Notes under the pieces: generated by a model
The model's database searches: none
What the model saw: the letters and a program-made list of their open reading frames with translations, nothing else
What the model was told of the DNA's origin: nothing
Assembly: GCA_913031595.1 (NCBI GenBank)
Contig: CAJWCP010000005.1
Span: 1-57,969, forward strand
DNA: 57,969 bases
From: an uncultured Flavobacteriales bacterium
GTDB lineage: Bacteria; Bacteroidota; Bacteroidia; Flavobacteriales; BACL11
Direction of reading: 5' to 3'
Made by a program: the position numbers and the translations under genes
In this document: piece after piece, positions 1-9,045 of the stretch
How the letters are laid out: each line of letters starts with the position of its first letter
Position numbering within the stretch: position 1 is the stretch's first letter

Positions 1-356
1 CGCCTCCTGCAGGCGATGGCGCCCCTCGGAGCACACGCCGCACGTCTTGTCTGCGAGACGATTTTTGAAGTGAGAGAGCAGCAGACGTTTTGCACAACCA
101 GTTTTTGCGCAGAGAGAGGTGCAGACGTACCGCACTGGCCCGTCATCGGGCAGCTCGGGCAGAAGTCGGACTCGCAGGACACGAAGCCCGTGGCGATGGT
201 GTCGGTGCAGCCGTCGCGCACGTCCTCGCAAGGAGGTGGGGGCGGCGCCGGGCCGTCGCAGAAGGCGCACGTGCGGTCGCACGAGCCCGCCATGCCGGCG
301 ATGAGCAGGAAGAGGAGGGCCTGCGAGAGCAGCGCCGACCACGGAGGGTGGCCCAT
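1..356 (-). CDS. Eukaryotic-type Cys-rich secreted protein, 5' part, two exons (foreign segment)
   Basis: Read on the minus strand, an ATG at 356 opens a frame with an apparent signal peptide (LLFLLIAGMAG, about residues 14-24) followed by SCDRTCAFC, a short Pro-rich linker, and a Cys module with GFVSCESDFCPSC and MTGQC. At 130 the reading meets GTACGT and at 51 it ends in TCGCAG. Removing these 80 bases (phase 1) joins TGC-G to AC-AAG and restores CDKTCGVC, a near copy of the upstream CDRTCAFC. Exon 1 is 131-356 and exon 2 is 1-50, running off the edge. The unspliced frame has no stop but loses the motif. The repeat resembles Cys-rich modules I associate with stramenopile algae, from memory only. 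An alternative is that residues 1-24 are not a signal peptide but the end of a preceding repeat (MAGSCDRTC parallels MTGQCDKTC). It does not belong to the bacterium that makes up the rest of the window. Confidence 0.6.
   Translation of the reverse strand, partial: MGHPPWSALLSQALLFLLIAGMAGSCDRTCAFCDGPAPPPPPCEDVRDGCTDTIATGFVSCESDFCPSCPMTGQCGTSAPLSAQKLVVQNVCCSLTSKIVSQTRRAACAPRGAIACRR
51..130 (-). other. Putative GT-AG spliceosomal intron, 80 nt
   Basis: On the minus strand the segment begins GTACGT and ends TCGCAG, with a CTCAC branch-point-like sequence shortly before the acceptor. Its length is not a multiple of three. Excision restores a Cys pattern that repeats one found 50 residues earlier, which is the main support. 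Confidence 0.6.
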
Positions 357-460
357 GATCGGGACCGAGTGGGTCGACGCGGGCGCGGACGCAGAGTTGC
401 GCGGCGTCGCCAAGGAGAAGACTTTGGGCTCTGGCGTCGGCTGCACGTGACACCTCAACC

Positions 461-556
461 ACTGCGAGGGAAGGAAACCAAATATCAATTGTAGGGTCTT
501 CAACTGTATTTCCATTCGCAACAATCGTAGCAGAAAGATTTGCAAAAAATACTAAA
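461..556 (+). pseudogene. pstS: Fragment of a pstS-like phosphate-binding protein gene at a chimeric junction
   Basis: In the frame through 488-490 the sequence reads QISIVGSSTVFPFAT followed by IVAERFAKNTK. This is the conserved mature N-terminus of the periplasmic phosphate-binding protein PstS, where the IVGSSTV-P-F segment begins the phosphate site. The frame then hits a stop as the sequence becomes gatC. From about 531 to 556 the same bases read acceptably as both PstS and, in another frame, GatC, so the join probably used microhomology. The upstream limit is unclear because the G+C-rich segment ends near 460-475. Only about 25-30 codons survive. The style resembles marine alphaproteobacterial PstS, which is a weak inference. 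Confidence 0.5.
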
Positions 557-740
557 ATTTGTAAATAAACTATCTGAAATAAATACAGATGAAGTCGAAC
601 CATTAATTTATCTAAGTAATGAAGTAAATATTCTAAGAGATGATGACGAAATAACTGAGCTAACGCAAGAGGAGGCTCTTAAAAATGCTCCTAAAAAAGA
701 CTCTGATTATTTTAAAGTCCCAACTGTTGTGAAAAAATAA
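531..740 (+). CDS. gatC: Asp/Glu-tRNA(Asn/Gln) amidotransferase subunit C, 5'-truncated
   Basis: GatC is the small subunit of GatCAB, which converts mischarged Glu-tRNA(Gln) or Asp-tRNA(Asn) to the correct aminoacyl-tRNA in the cytoplasm. The frame reads KDLQKILKFVNKLSEINTD, then EVEPLIYLSNEVNILRDD and ends with EEALKNAPKKDSDYFKVP and VVKK, all typical of Bacteroidota GatC. Similarity starts abruptly just after an in-frame TAG at 528-530. About 30 N-terminal residues expected for a roughly 95-residue protein are missing, replaced by unrelated PstS-like sequence. The TTG at 540 is only the first possible start in the remnant. I read this as a gene cut by a chimeric join, not as a natural short form. 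The stop lies 4 bases from the convergent LD-carboxypeptidase gene. Confidence 0.85.
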   Translation, partial: QKDLQKILKFVNKLSEINTDEVEPLIYLSNEVNILRDDDEITELTQEEALKNAPKKDSDYFKVPTVVKK

Positions 741-744
741 AAGC

Positions 745-1641
745 TTACTCTTGTCTCAACACCACTCCCCTTGCATTAATTTCCAATGAAGATTTTACTC
801 CTAATTTGATGATTTGATTGTTATTAATATGTCCTGCTGGGAAACCAAAACATACAGGAAAATTAAACTCTTTAATATGCATATGTATAATCTCTTCTGC
901 ATTAAGGCCAAATGGAATTTTATTGTCATTCATATTTGACATTGCTCCAATAATTAGAGCTTTAATATTCTGAAACTTATTATTCCGCTTTAAATTGATA
1001 ATCATTCGATCAATATGATATAAATATTCATCTAAATCTTCCAAGAAAAGAATTTTTCCTGCGGTATCTATATCAGAGCTAGAGCCTAAAAGGCTATATA
1101 AAATAGATAAATTCCCTCCGACTATTTCACACTCAATGGTGCCGTACTTATTTAACCTATGTGCAGACGCCTTAATACAATACTTAAGTCCAAATAAAGC
1201 GGCATGTAAATTTTTTATTGATTCATTTGTGTTTTCTTGAAAATTTATAGGCATTGTAGCGTGCATGCTACTCAATCCTAAATTATGCATATGTGAATGA
1301 AGAACAGTTACATCGCTATATCCAATTATCCATTTTGGTGATTTTAATAACTTGTCAAAATTAATAAGATCTATAATCTGGACTGTCCCATACCCACCTC
1401 TAACACAGAAAATTGCTTTTATATCATCATCATCAATCATTTGCTGAATATCACACACCCTCTGAGAGATAGTGCCTGAAAATTGATTATATTCTTGAAA
1501 TAAATTGTCTCCATAAAATATTTGTAAACCCCAAGATTCTAATAAGTTTATTGCTGGATTCAGTTCCTTTTTACTAATTTTTCTTGCTGTTGCAACCAAA
1601 CCTATTTTGTCTCCTTGCTTTAAATATTCTGGAATAATCAC
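745..1641 (-). CDS. LD-carboxypeptidase, peptidase S66 family (muramoyltetrapeptide carboxypeptidase)
   Basis: This family removes the terminal D-Ala from the murein tetrapeptide during peptidoglycan recycling; some relatives (MccF) cleave microcin C. The 298-residue protein has the S66 landmarks in order: CVRGGYG near residue 80, IGYSDVT with nucleophile Ser109, GGNLS at 175-179, the acidic segment LFLEDLDE (Glu201) and FPAGH with His271, which gives the expected Ser-Glu-His triad. There is no signal peptide, so it is cytoplasmic. The start is GTG at 1641. An in-frame stop lies about four codons upstream and no ATG is available. The family assignment is firm; LdcA rather than MccF substrate specificity is inferred from context-free similarity. 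Confidence 0.85.
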   Translation of the reverse strand: MIIPEYLKQGDKIGLVATARKISKKELNPAINLLESWGLQIFYGDNLFQEYNQFSGTISQRVCDIQQMIDDDDIKAIFCVRGGYGTVQIIDLINFDKLLKSPKWIIGYSDVTVLHSHMHNLGLSSMHATMPINFQENTNESIKNLHAALFGLKYCIKASAHRLNKYGTIECEIVGGNLSILYSLLGSSSDIDTAGKILFLEDLDEYLYHIDRMIINLKRNNKFQNIKALIIGAMSNMNDNKIPFGLNAEEIIHMHIKEFNFPVCFGFPAGHINNNQIIKLGVKSSLEINARGVVLRQE

Positions 1642-1668
1642 TCTTTTTATTTATTAATTTGTAAAAGT

Positions 1669-1676
1669 TATATTTG
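1669..1676 (+). promoter_or_regulatory. -7 box TATATTTG for metG
   Basis: Matches the Bacteroidota primary-sigma consensus TAnnTTTG, 23 bases before the metG ATG. No clear TTG -33 element at the usual spacing. Confidence 0.5.
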
Positions 1677-1699
1677 CGAAAATAATTTTTTATTTATAA

Positions 1700-3394
1700 A
1701 TGACTCAAAAAAAATATACTGTTACTGCCGCACTACTTTATGCAAATGGCCCTTTACATATAGGGCATATTGCAGGAGCATACTTACCCGCGGATATTTA
1801 TGTAAGATACCTAAAATCCCAAGGGCATGATGTTGCTTTCATTTGTGGCTCTGATGAGCATGGCGCTGCAATTACATTACAAGCTAAAAAAGACAATGTA
1901 ACTCCTAAAGAAATTATTAATAAATATCATTTAATGAATAAAAAGACATTTAGTGAATTTGGTATTGATTTCAGTATTTATCATCGAACATCTGAAAAAA
2001 TACATCATGAAACTGCTCAAGATTTTTTCTCTACTCTAGAAAGAAAAAATGTGTTTATTAAAAAAACAACCAAACAATTTTATGATGAGGAAAATAAACT
2101 ATTCCTTGCTGATCGGTATATTACTGGTCAATGTCCAAAATGTGGACATGAACATGCATATGGAGATCAATGTGAAAAATGTGGTTCAACATTAAGCCCT
2201 GAGGAACTAATTAATCCAACTTCAACATTAAGCGGATCTACTCCTGTCAAAAAAGAAACTTCTCATTGGTATCTTCCAATGCAAAAACATGAAGAATGGT
2301 TAAAAGAATGGATTGAAAATGGAACGCTAGAAGAAAACTATCATCATGACCCAAAGAAATGGAGAAGCCAAGTAATTGGTCAATGTAAATCATGGATTAA
2401 TTCAGGCTTAAAAGAAAGAGCTATGACAAGAGATCTCACTTGGGGTGTACAAGTTCCTTTAGAAAATGTAAAAGAAAAAGTTCTATATGTATGGTTAGAC
2501 GCGCCCATTGGTTACATTTCAGCAACAAAACAATGGGCTAGTGAAAATAATAAAAATTGGGAAAATTATTGGAAAGATGAAAAAACAGAACTTATTCATT
2601 TTATTGGAAAGGATAATATCGTATTTCATTGTATTATGTTTCCTATTGTTTTAAAAGCCCATGGAAAATATATATTGCCAAAAAATGTGCCTGCAAATGA
2701 ATTTTTAAATTTAGAAGGCAATAAATTATCTACTTCAAAGAATTGGGCGATCTGGGCTCACGAATATTTAAATGATTTTAAAGGACAACAAGATGTCTTA
2801 CGATATGTCCTTTGTGCTACAGCGCCTGAAAGTAAAGATACTGATTTTACATGGGCTGATTTTCTATCAAGAAATAATAATGAGCTTGTAGCTATATTTG
2901 GAAACTTTATTAATCGTGTGGTGGTGCTAACACATAAATATTGGAATGGAATTGTTCCTTCTTGTAATGAGTTGTCTGATTATGATAAAGAAATAATAAA
3001 CAAACTCAATAATACATCAATAGTAATGGGGGAAGCAATAGAAAATTTTAAGTTTCGTGAAGCATTAAAAGAACTTATGAATTTAGCTCGATTAGGCAAC
3101 AAATATCTTGCAGACACAGAACCTTGGAAGTTACAGCATACAAATAAAGATCGCGTGGAAACGATAATGAATATTTCTATCCAAATTGCTGGTTCTTTGT
3201 CTGTTTTATGTAAACCCTTTATGCCATTTACCTCTATTAAATTAAATAACATACTTAATTTATCTAAAGAAAAATGGAAAGATGCTGGCATGAATATTAT
3301 ACCTAATGAGCATCAAATAAATAAAGGAATACATCTTTTTGAGAAAATTGAAGATGCTAAAATTAAAGAGCAATTAAGTAAATTAACTAAATAA
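1700..3394 (+). CDS. metG: Methionyl-tRNA synthetase without the C-terminal tRNA-binding domain
   Basis: MetG charges tRNA(Met) with methionine in the cytoplasm. The class I signature HIGH is at residues 20-23 and the KMSKS equivalent KLSTS at 342-346. The zinc knuckle cysteines are 145, 148, 158 and 161, followed by the Rossmann core (WLDAPIGY near 265) and a helical anticodon-binding domain to the end. The protein is 564 residues. Bacteroidota MetG is usually well over 650 residues and carries a C-terminal OB-fold tRNA-binding/dimerisation domain. Here the reading stops right after the LFEKIED and LSKL segment that normally precedes the linker. The 59 bases before the next gene contain no remnant of the missing domain. 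It may therefore act as a monomer, as do some compact MetG enzymes. Confidence 0.95.
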   Translation: MTQKKYTVTAALLYANGPLHIGHIAGAYLPADIYVRYLKSQGHDVAFICGSDEHGAAITLQAKKDNVTPKEIINKYHLMNKKTFSEFGIDFSIYHRTSEKIHHETAQDFFSTLERKNVFIKKTTKQFYDEENKLFLADRYITGQCPKCGHEHAYGDQCEKCGSTLSPEELINPTSTLSGSTPVKKETSHWYLPMQKHEEWLKEWIENGTLEENYHHDPKKWRSQVIGQCKSWINSGLKERAMTRDLTWGVQVPLENVKEKVLYVWLDAPIGYISATKQWASENNKNWENYWKDEKTELIHFIGKDNIVFHCIMFPIVLKAHGKYILPKNVPANEFLNLEGNKLSTSKNWAIWAHEYLNDFKGQQDVLRYVLCATAPESKDTDFTWADFLSRNNNELVAIFGNFINRVVVLTHKYWNGIVPSCNELSDYDKEIINKLNNTSIVMGEAIENFKFREALKELMNLARLGNKYLADTEPWKLQHTNKDRVETIMNISIQIAGSLSVLCKPFMPFTSIKLNNILNLSKEKWKDAGMNIIPNEHQINKGIHLFEKIEDAKIKEQLSKLTK

Positions 3395-3453
3395 CTATTA
3401 ATCTACGCTTATAATAGTATATTAGCGTATTAAACAATTAAATTATATACTCA

Positions 3454-4563
3454 ATGAATAAATTCTTACTTTTTTTTATTTTATTTTTCACTCCTTTCTT
3501 TGCATTATGCCAATGTGACGGAAGATATCAAGATGAAATTTTTACGTCTGTTAACACAATTAATGATGTAAATTATTCAGATATTTTTTCTGATAATGAA
3601 CACAAAATGGACATCTATATACCTGATGGTGACACCGCAACTAACCGACCTCTTATTATATTCATACACGGAGGATCTTTCTATGGTGGTGATAAGTCAC
3701 AAATTGATTGCCAAGATTTCTGTAGAACATTTGCAAAAAAAGGATATGTAACAGCTTCTGTTAATTATCGTTTAGTTTCATTTATAAATATTGCCAGTTT
3801 CTTAACAAATCATGATGAACAATATGAAGCCGTTTTAAAAGCAACATCAGATGTTAAAGCTGCTATTCGTTATTTCAGAAAAGATGTTGCAAATGGTAAT
3901 AACTATGGAATTGATCCAAACTCTATATTTGTTGGAGGGTCTTCTGCAGGAGGGGTGACAGCAATTCATTTAGCTTATATCGACAATGTATCAGATCTTC
4001 CAACAACCCCATTAGATATACAGGCAGTAGTGAATAATTTAGGAGGTCTTGAGGGAGATGCAGGAAATCTAGGTTTCAGCTCTCAAGTTAATGGTGTGAT
4101 TAGCTTTGCAGGAGGGATTAATACTTTAAACTGGCTAGATAGTAATGATGAACCTCTTTTTAGTGCGCAAGGAACCGCTGATCAGACAGTTAATTATAAT
4201 TGTGGGCCAGGTTTAGGCCAGGCAACTGTACTTACATTGTGTGGGACAGGAGAAATGCATCCTCAAGCTGATGCAGTAGGTGTAATTAATAAGAGCCTAA
4301 TTTTCCAAGGAGAAGGTCATGGATGGTGTTCTGCTGGAAATATTAGCCCCCTTTTTACTGAAGCTATGGACTCCACAGCCTCTTTTCTCTATCCTTTACT
4401 TCCGTGTAATAATATTAGTTCTATTACTAATATAGTATCTGAAAAGAAACTCATAAAGATAGTAGATCTTCTAGGCAGAGAAACAAATATTATACATAAT
4501 GTACCTTTATTCCATATATATAATGATGGGTCCGTTGAAAAAAGAATACACTTAAGCTATTAG
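3454..4563 (+). CDS. Secreted alpha/beta hydrolase (esterase-like) with T9SS-type tail
   Basis: A carboxylesterase-type alpha/beta hydrolase of 369 residues. A signal peptide (residues 1-20, ending ALCQ) would give a mature protein beginning Gln or Cys. The oxyanion motif HGG is at 72-74, the nucleophile elbow GGSSAGG at 161-167 (Ser164), and the probable acid and histidine are Asp243 (GTADQTV) and His289 (GEGHGW). The last about 45 residues (KLIKIVDLLGRET, then LFHIYNDGSVEKRI) resemble the type A sorting domain of type IX secretion cargo, so export across the outer membrane is likely. Substrate is unknown. It stands alone, with no close upstream partner. Confidence 0.8.
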   Translation: MNKFLLFFILFFTPFFALCQCDGRYQDEIFTSVNTINDVNYSDIFSDNEHKMDIYIPDGDTATNRPLIIFIHGGSFYGGDKSQIDCQDFCRTFAKKGYVTASVNYRLVSFINIASFLTNHDEQYEAVLKATSDVKAAIRYFRKDVANGNNYGIDPNSIFVGGSSAGGVTAIHLAYIDNVSDLPTTPLDIQAVVNNLGGLEGDAGNLGFSSQVNGVISFAGGINTLNWLDSNDEPLFSAQGTADQTVNYNCGPGLGQATVLTLCGTGEMHPQADAVGVINKSLIFQGEGHGWCSAGNISPLFTEAMDSTASFLYPLLPCNNISSITNIVSEKKLIKIVDLLGRETNIIHNVPLFHIYNDGSVEKRIHLSY

Positions 4564-4599
4564 GTGTCATAATCGTATTACTCTATTAAAAATAAGAGA

Positions 4600-5304
4600 A
4601 TGAAAATTCGATTAAATAAATTCATCGCGAATACAGGTATATGTAGTAGAAGAGAAGCTGATAAATATATTGAAGCAGGGGTAATTACAGTCAATAATAT
4701 ACCCATAAAAAAATTAGGATCTAAGATTAATTCGACAGATATTGTAAAATTTAATGGAGAAAAAATAACATCAGATATCTGTAGATACATATTATTAAAT
4801 AAACCTAAAAATTATTCACTTAAAGATGGTACGCCTAAACATAGGTCTGTTTCTGCATTAATAAAAAATGCATGTAAAGAAGTAGTCTTTCCAATTAACA
4901 AACTTAATAATCTGGAGACAGGGCTTTTATTGTTTACAAATGATCGAGAGTTAATTAAAAAACTTAATAATCCTGTCAAAAAAATTAAAACAATATATCA
5001 TATAACTCTTGATAAGGTTCTTGATGAGGTAGATCTAACTCGTCTACTAAAAGGAGTAATATTAAATGGGAAAAAAAGATCTCTTGATTTAATATCTTAT
5101 GTCACTAACAAAAAGAAAAATGAAATAGGTGTTGAAAACAGTAGAGGGGATATAAGGCTAATCAAACAGCTCTTTGAAAAATCTGGATATCGTATCATTA
5201 AATTAGATAGAGTTTTCTTTGCAGGATTAACAAAAAAAGATCTGCCAAAAAAACATTATCGCCATTTATCTGAAAAAGAAATAACTATCCTAAAAAGGAT
5301 ATAA
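4600..5304 (+). CDS. RsuA/RluB-family pseudouridine-synthase-like protein, catalytic Asp absent
   Basis: The architecture is that of RsuA/RluB/RluF enzymes: an N-terminal S4 RNA-binding domain (MKIRLNKFIANTGICSRREA) followed by the synthase fold (ILLNKPKNYS, TGLLLFTND, then LDRVFFAGLTKKDLP and YRHLSEKEI). The catalytic motif, normally GRLD followed by TxGLLL, reads INKLNNLETGLLL, so the catalytic Asp is Asn103 and the preceding Gly-Arg are also changed. The basic motif usually like NRQVRRMF is IRLIKQLF. At 234 residues the length is near normal and the frame is intact, so the protein may bind RNA without modifying it, or may be decaying. Assignment to the family is firm; activity is doubtful. 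Confidence 0.8.
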   Translation: MKIRLNKFIANTGICSRREADKYIEAGVITVNNIPIKKLGSKINSTDIVKFNGEKITSDICRYILLNKPKNYSLKDGTPKHRSVSALIKNACKEVVFPINKLNNLETGLLLFTNDRELIKKLNNPVKKIKTIYHITLDKVLDEVDLTRLLKGVILNGKKRSLDLISYVTNKKKNEIGVENSRGDIRLIKQLFEKSGYRIIKLDRVFFAGLTKKDLPKKHYRHLSEKEITILKRI

Positions 5305-5365
5305 ATTATATCATAACGTTTATCTTTTTCGTTATTATTCTTATATATTGTATTTTTACAATTGT

Positions 5366-7834
5366 ATGAGAAAAACATTTAAATATATATTAAACTTTAT
5401 ATTAATATTCACAGCTATATTTATATTCTCTGTAATAATAATTAATACGGTATATAAGGAGGAAATTAAACAAGGATTAATAACTCAAATAAAAACTCAT
5501 ACAAATACTAATATTAATACCTCTAATATAGACCTTAGCATATGGGAAAGGTTCCCCTACACATCTATAAGCTTTCATAATCTATTAATAAATGAATCTC
5601 CTGGTTTTAATAATGATTCTCTTATATATGCAAAGAAAGCTGTTATTAGCTTTAGCATTCTAGATGTCATAAAAAGCGAATATAACATTAATACTATCCA
5701 ACTTTCTGAAGGGGTTGTAAATATTAAATATAATGAAAATAATGAAAATAATTTCTCTATCTTCAAAAATAATACAGGTAAAAATAAGATTATTGTTGAG
5801 AAAATAATGCTAGCTAATTGTGCTTTGTCATATCAAAAAATAACGCCTCAAATTAATATCGATTGGGATATACTGCAAGCTGTTATTGAATTAAATAATG
5901 AATATACTGTTCTAAATAGTAATTTTTTTTCAAAGAAACTTGAGGTCAACCAAGCAGAATACTTGGAAAATAAAAAATGTGTTATTTCTGCAAATTTTAA
6001 CACGCTACAAGATAGTATTAAAATACATAAATCAACTATCTTAATAGAAAACGTGAAAACTAATGTAAGTGGACATATAACAAACGGAAATAACTTAAAT
6101 TTAAATATTACAGCAAGTGAACAAAAAATTAATTCTATTATCTCAGAAATGCCTAATCAATTTAAACCCTTAGTTTTTTCTTTTTTAATGGATGGGATGT
6201 TAGATGTTGATGCCAAAATAAAAGGAATAATTTCAAAAGAAATAAACCCATCTTTTAATATGAATTTCAATGTCTCAGAAGGTAGTTTTAAGTTAAAAAC
6301 AAGACCTTTTATTTTAGAAAATATTAATACGTTAGGTAATATTAATAATGGATCGAAGAATAATTTCCAAAGTACTGTCATTACATTTGATGATTTTAAA
6401 AGTACAACTGAAAATGGTTATCTAAAAGGAGTTTTTACGGTTACAAATCTTAATAAATATTTCTTAGATGCGTCACTTAACTCATCCTGGGATCTTTCAG
6501 AGGCAAATTATTATTTCCAAGATTCTCCATTTATTAAATTAAAAGGGAAATTAACTGCATCAACAGATTATAAAGGCTTTATTTCTTTTGATGATAAATT
6601 TACAGATTATTTTATAGCTGCTTCACATAACTCTAATGTTACATTAGGTAATGTAAGCTTTAAATATCTTAATTCTCCATTAAATTTCAACATTAAATCT
6701 GCTGGTTGCATATTCGATAATAATGTTATTAAAATTAATGAAAGTCAACTAGAAATATCAAAAAGTGACTTGTCATTTTCTGGAGAATTAAAAGATTTTA
6801 TACCTTATATATTTGAAAGAAAAAAGAAAATGAATATTAAAGGATATCTCTCAAGTAAATACATGTTATTTGATGAATTAATAACTATTAAAGATATCCA
6901 AAAAGAAGAAAGTTCTTTAACAACGCTTCCTACATGGATATCCTTAGATTTAAAAACTAATGTTTTAAATTTCACATATAAGAGCTTTAACTCTGAAAAT
7001 TTAAGAGGAACACTGATCTATGACGATTTAAAACTAGAAGGGTCTAATTTTATTAGCAACGCTCTAGAAGGGATTGTTAATGGAAGCTTTATTTTAAAAG
7101 AACCAACAAAAAACTACTTAACCCTACACTCAGACTTTGAACTAAAAAAGATAAATATTAAGCAATTTTTTAAAAGCTTTAATAATTTTAATCAAACATT
7201 TATTACTCAAAAAGATTTAAATGGAATCGGAACGGCTGAAGTTGCTCTTGATGCTCATTGGAAACCAGGATTAATTTTTTATGACGAAAAATTAAAAATT
7301 AAATCTCATTTAATCATTGAACAAGGAGAGCTTATTGAATTTGAGCCTTTAAAAAAATTATCTGTCTTTGTAGATCTAGATGATTTAAAAAATGTTAAAT
7401 TTTCAACTCTAGAAAATACTATTGAAGTTGAAAATAAAATTATCTCAATCCCTGCCATGGAAATAAATTCCTCTGCATTGTCTCTTTTTCTCTCAGGAAC
7501 TCATACATTTGAGAAAGAAATTGATTATAGTATTAAATTATTATTATCTGAAATACTTTCAAATAATTTTAAAAATAAAGAGTCTAAATTTGGAGAAATA
7601 AATAAAGATGGTCAAATTTTTACAACTGCTTATCTTAAAATGACAGGCAATACGGATGATATAAATATCTCTTTTGATGGCTTGAAAATTAAAGAAAACA
7701 TAAAAGAAAATATAAATACTGAAATTAAAAAAGTAAACACAATAATAAAAGAAGATATACTAAAAACACAAGACAAAGAGGAGGAAGGAGAAGATATAAT
7801 TATTGAATGGGAGAAAGAATATATGCCGGAATAG
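5366..7834 (+). CDS. AsmA-like protein, inner-membrane anchored
   Basis: A large protein (822 residues from the ATG at 5366) with one N-terminal membrane segment (about residues 8-28). It is followed by a segment of the type seen in AsmA-family proteins (IDLSIWERFPYTSISFHNLLI, then an alternating beta-rich body). The C-terminal part has the expected SGTHTFEKEIDYSIKLLLSE and LKMTGNTDDINISFDGLK patterns before a Glu/Lys-rich tail. AsmA/TamB relatives are periplasm-spanning proteins linked to outer-membrane lipid traffic; the exact role here is unknown. A TTG six codons upstream could also start it, but the ATG gives the usual MRK-hydrophobic beginning. The next gene starts 1 base after the stop, suggesting co-transcription with the histidine kinase. 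Confidence 0.75.
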   Translation: MRKTFKYILNFILIFTAIFIFSVIIINTVYKEEIKQGLITQIKTHTNTNINTSNIDLSIWERFPYTSISFHNLLINESPGFNNDSLIYAKKAVISFSILDVIKSEYNINTIQLSEGVVNIKYNENNENNFSIFKNNTGKNKIIVEKIMLANCALSYQKITPQINIDWDILQAVIELNNEYTVLNSNFFSKKLEVNQAEYLENKKCVISANFNTLQDSIKIHKSTILIENVKTNVSGHITNGNNLNLNITASEQKINSIISEMPNQFKPLVFSFLMDGMLDVDAKIKGIISKEINPSFNMNFNVSEGSFKLKTRPFILENINTLGNINNGSKNNFQSTVITFDDFKSTTENGYLKGVFTVTNLNKYFLDASLNSSWDLSEANYYFQDSPFIKLKGKLTASTDYKGFISFDDKFTDYFIAASHNSNVTLGNVSFKYLNSPLNFNIKSAGCIFDNNVIKINESQLEISKSDLSFSGELKDFIPYIFERKKKMNIKGYLSSKYMLFDELITIKDIQKEESSLTTLPTWISLDLKTNVLNFTYKSFNSENLRGTLIYDDLKLEGSNFISNALEGIVNGSFILKEPTKNYLTLHSDFELKKINIKQFFKSFNNFNQTFITQKDLNGIGTAEVALDAHWKPGLIFYDEKLKIKSHLIIEQGELIEFEPLKKLSVFVDLDDLKNVKFSTLENTIEVENKIISIPAMEINSSALSLFLSGTHTFEKEIDYSIKLLLSEILSNNFKNKESKFGEINKDGQIFTTAYLKMTGNTDDINISFDGLKIKENIKENINTEIKKVNTIIKEDILKTQDKEEEGEDIIIEWEKEYMPE

Positions 7835-7835
7835 A

Positions 7836-9032
7836 ATGGATATTTATTCAAAACAAAAAATATGGAAACTAGCATTAATTAGTTTTGCAATAATTATTGC
7901 ATTCTCTTCTCTATTTATAACAAACAACTTAGTTAAAGAACTTAAATCTGAAGAAAGAGAGAAAATAGAATTATGGGCTGATGCCACAAAACATCTTGTA
8001 AGTATAACTGGAGAGGGAGATTATTCTCTAGCAATTAAAGTTATTTCTGAAAACAAAAATATTCCGGTTATATTAGTAGATGACTGTGATACTATACTAG
8101 AAAATAGAAATTTTATAAATTATTCTAAACTTGATAGCTTTCTAATAAGTGTTGGAATGATTAAAGAAAAAAAAATCACCAATTCATATTTACGAAAAGA
8201 ACTTAAATTAATTAAAGAGAAAGGCGATAGCCCTATAAAAATTAATATTCTTGGCGATATACAATGGATTTATTACAAAGATTCTGCTCTATTAAGTAGG
8301 TTAAGATATTATCCTATTTATCAACTTAGTTTTATTGGAGTGTTTATGTTTATTGCATATTTTACTTTTAGTGCTAGTAGAAAATCTGAGCAAAATCAAG
8401 TTTGGGCAGGAATGGCAAAAGAAACTGCTCATCAAATTGCAACACCTTTGTCATCATTAATAGCATGGATTGAACTTTTAAAACAAAAAGAAGATGTGAG
8501 TAATATTGTTTCAGAAATGCGTAATGATATCAATCGGCTAGAAACAATTACAGATCGTTTCTCAAAAATTGGATCAAAAGCAGAATTAAAAAGTGAAAAT
8601 ATTGTGAAATTAGTAACCAAATCTATTAAGTACTTAAAAGCAAGAATGCCTGTTAACATAGCCTTTTCTATTAATTCTCCAGATAAAGAAATTCTAGTTC
8701 CAATCAGTAAAATACTTTTTGAATGGGTGATAGAAAACTTAGTAAAAAATGCTGTTGATTCAATGAAAGGAAAAGGGAAAATAGATATTCAGATTAATGA
8801 ACAATTAGAAAAAGTTATAATTAATATTACAGATAATGGAAGTGGTATTGATAGGGGGATGACACAAAGCATATTTAAACCTGGCTTCACATCTAAAAAA
8901 AGAGGATGGGGGCTTGGACTTTCATTATCAAAAAGAATCGTTGAAGAATATCATAAAGGGCGTATTTTTGTTATGCAATCTGTAAAAAATATAGGCACTA
9001 CTTTTACAATTGAGCTGCCTAAAGATAAATAG
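7836..9032 (+). CDS. Membrane-bound sensor histidine kinase
   Basis: A 398-residue HisKA/HATPase kinase. Two membrane segments (about 11-30 and 160-178) enclose a small extracytoplasmic sensor region. The H box is AKETAHQIATPLSSL with phospho-acceptor His199, the N box is WVIENLVKNAVDSM (Asn301/Asn305), G1 is DNGSGI and G2 GWGLGLSLSKRIV. The start at 7836 is the ATG just after the AsmA stop; the longer frame upstream lies inside asmA. No response regulator is next to it, so its partner must be elsewhere. Overlap-type spacing with the AsmA gene hints that it may report on the envelope, which is inference. Confidence 0.88.
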   Translation: MDIYSKQKIWKLALISFAIIIAFSSLFITNNLVKELKSEEREKIELWADATKHLVSITGEGDYSLAIKVISENKNIPVILVDDCDTILENRNFINYSKLDSFLISVGMIKEKKITNSYLRKELKLIKEKGDSPIKINILGDIQWIYYKDSALLSRLRYYPIYQLSFIGVFMFIAYFTFSASRKSEQNQVWAGMAKETAHQIATPLSSLIAWIELLKQKEDVSNIVSEMRNDINRLETITDRFSKIGSKAELKSENIVKLVTKSIKYLKARMPVNIAFSINSPDKEILVPISKILFEWVIENLVKNAVDSMKGKGKIDIQINEQLEKVIINITDNGSGIDRGMTQSIFKPGFTSKKRGWGLGLSLSKRIVEEYHKGRIFVMQSVKNIGTTFTIELPKDK

Positions 9033-9045
9033 TTGTCTTAAGCAA

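Noticed and set aside
16-494. Long plus-strand reading frames over the G+C-rich left end
   Set aside because: Low-complexity Arg/Ala/Gly-rich translations typical of chance frames in G+C-rich DNA; the minus-strand spliced reading explains the region better.
5348-5365. TTG start for the AsmA-like protein
   Set aside because: The ATG at 5366 is followed at once by the normal basic-hydrophobic N-terminus; the extra six codons add nothing.
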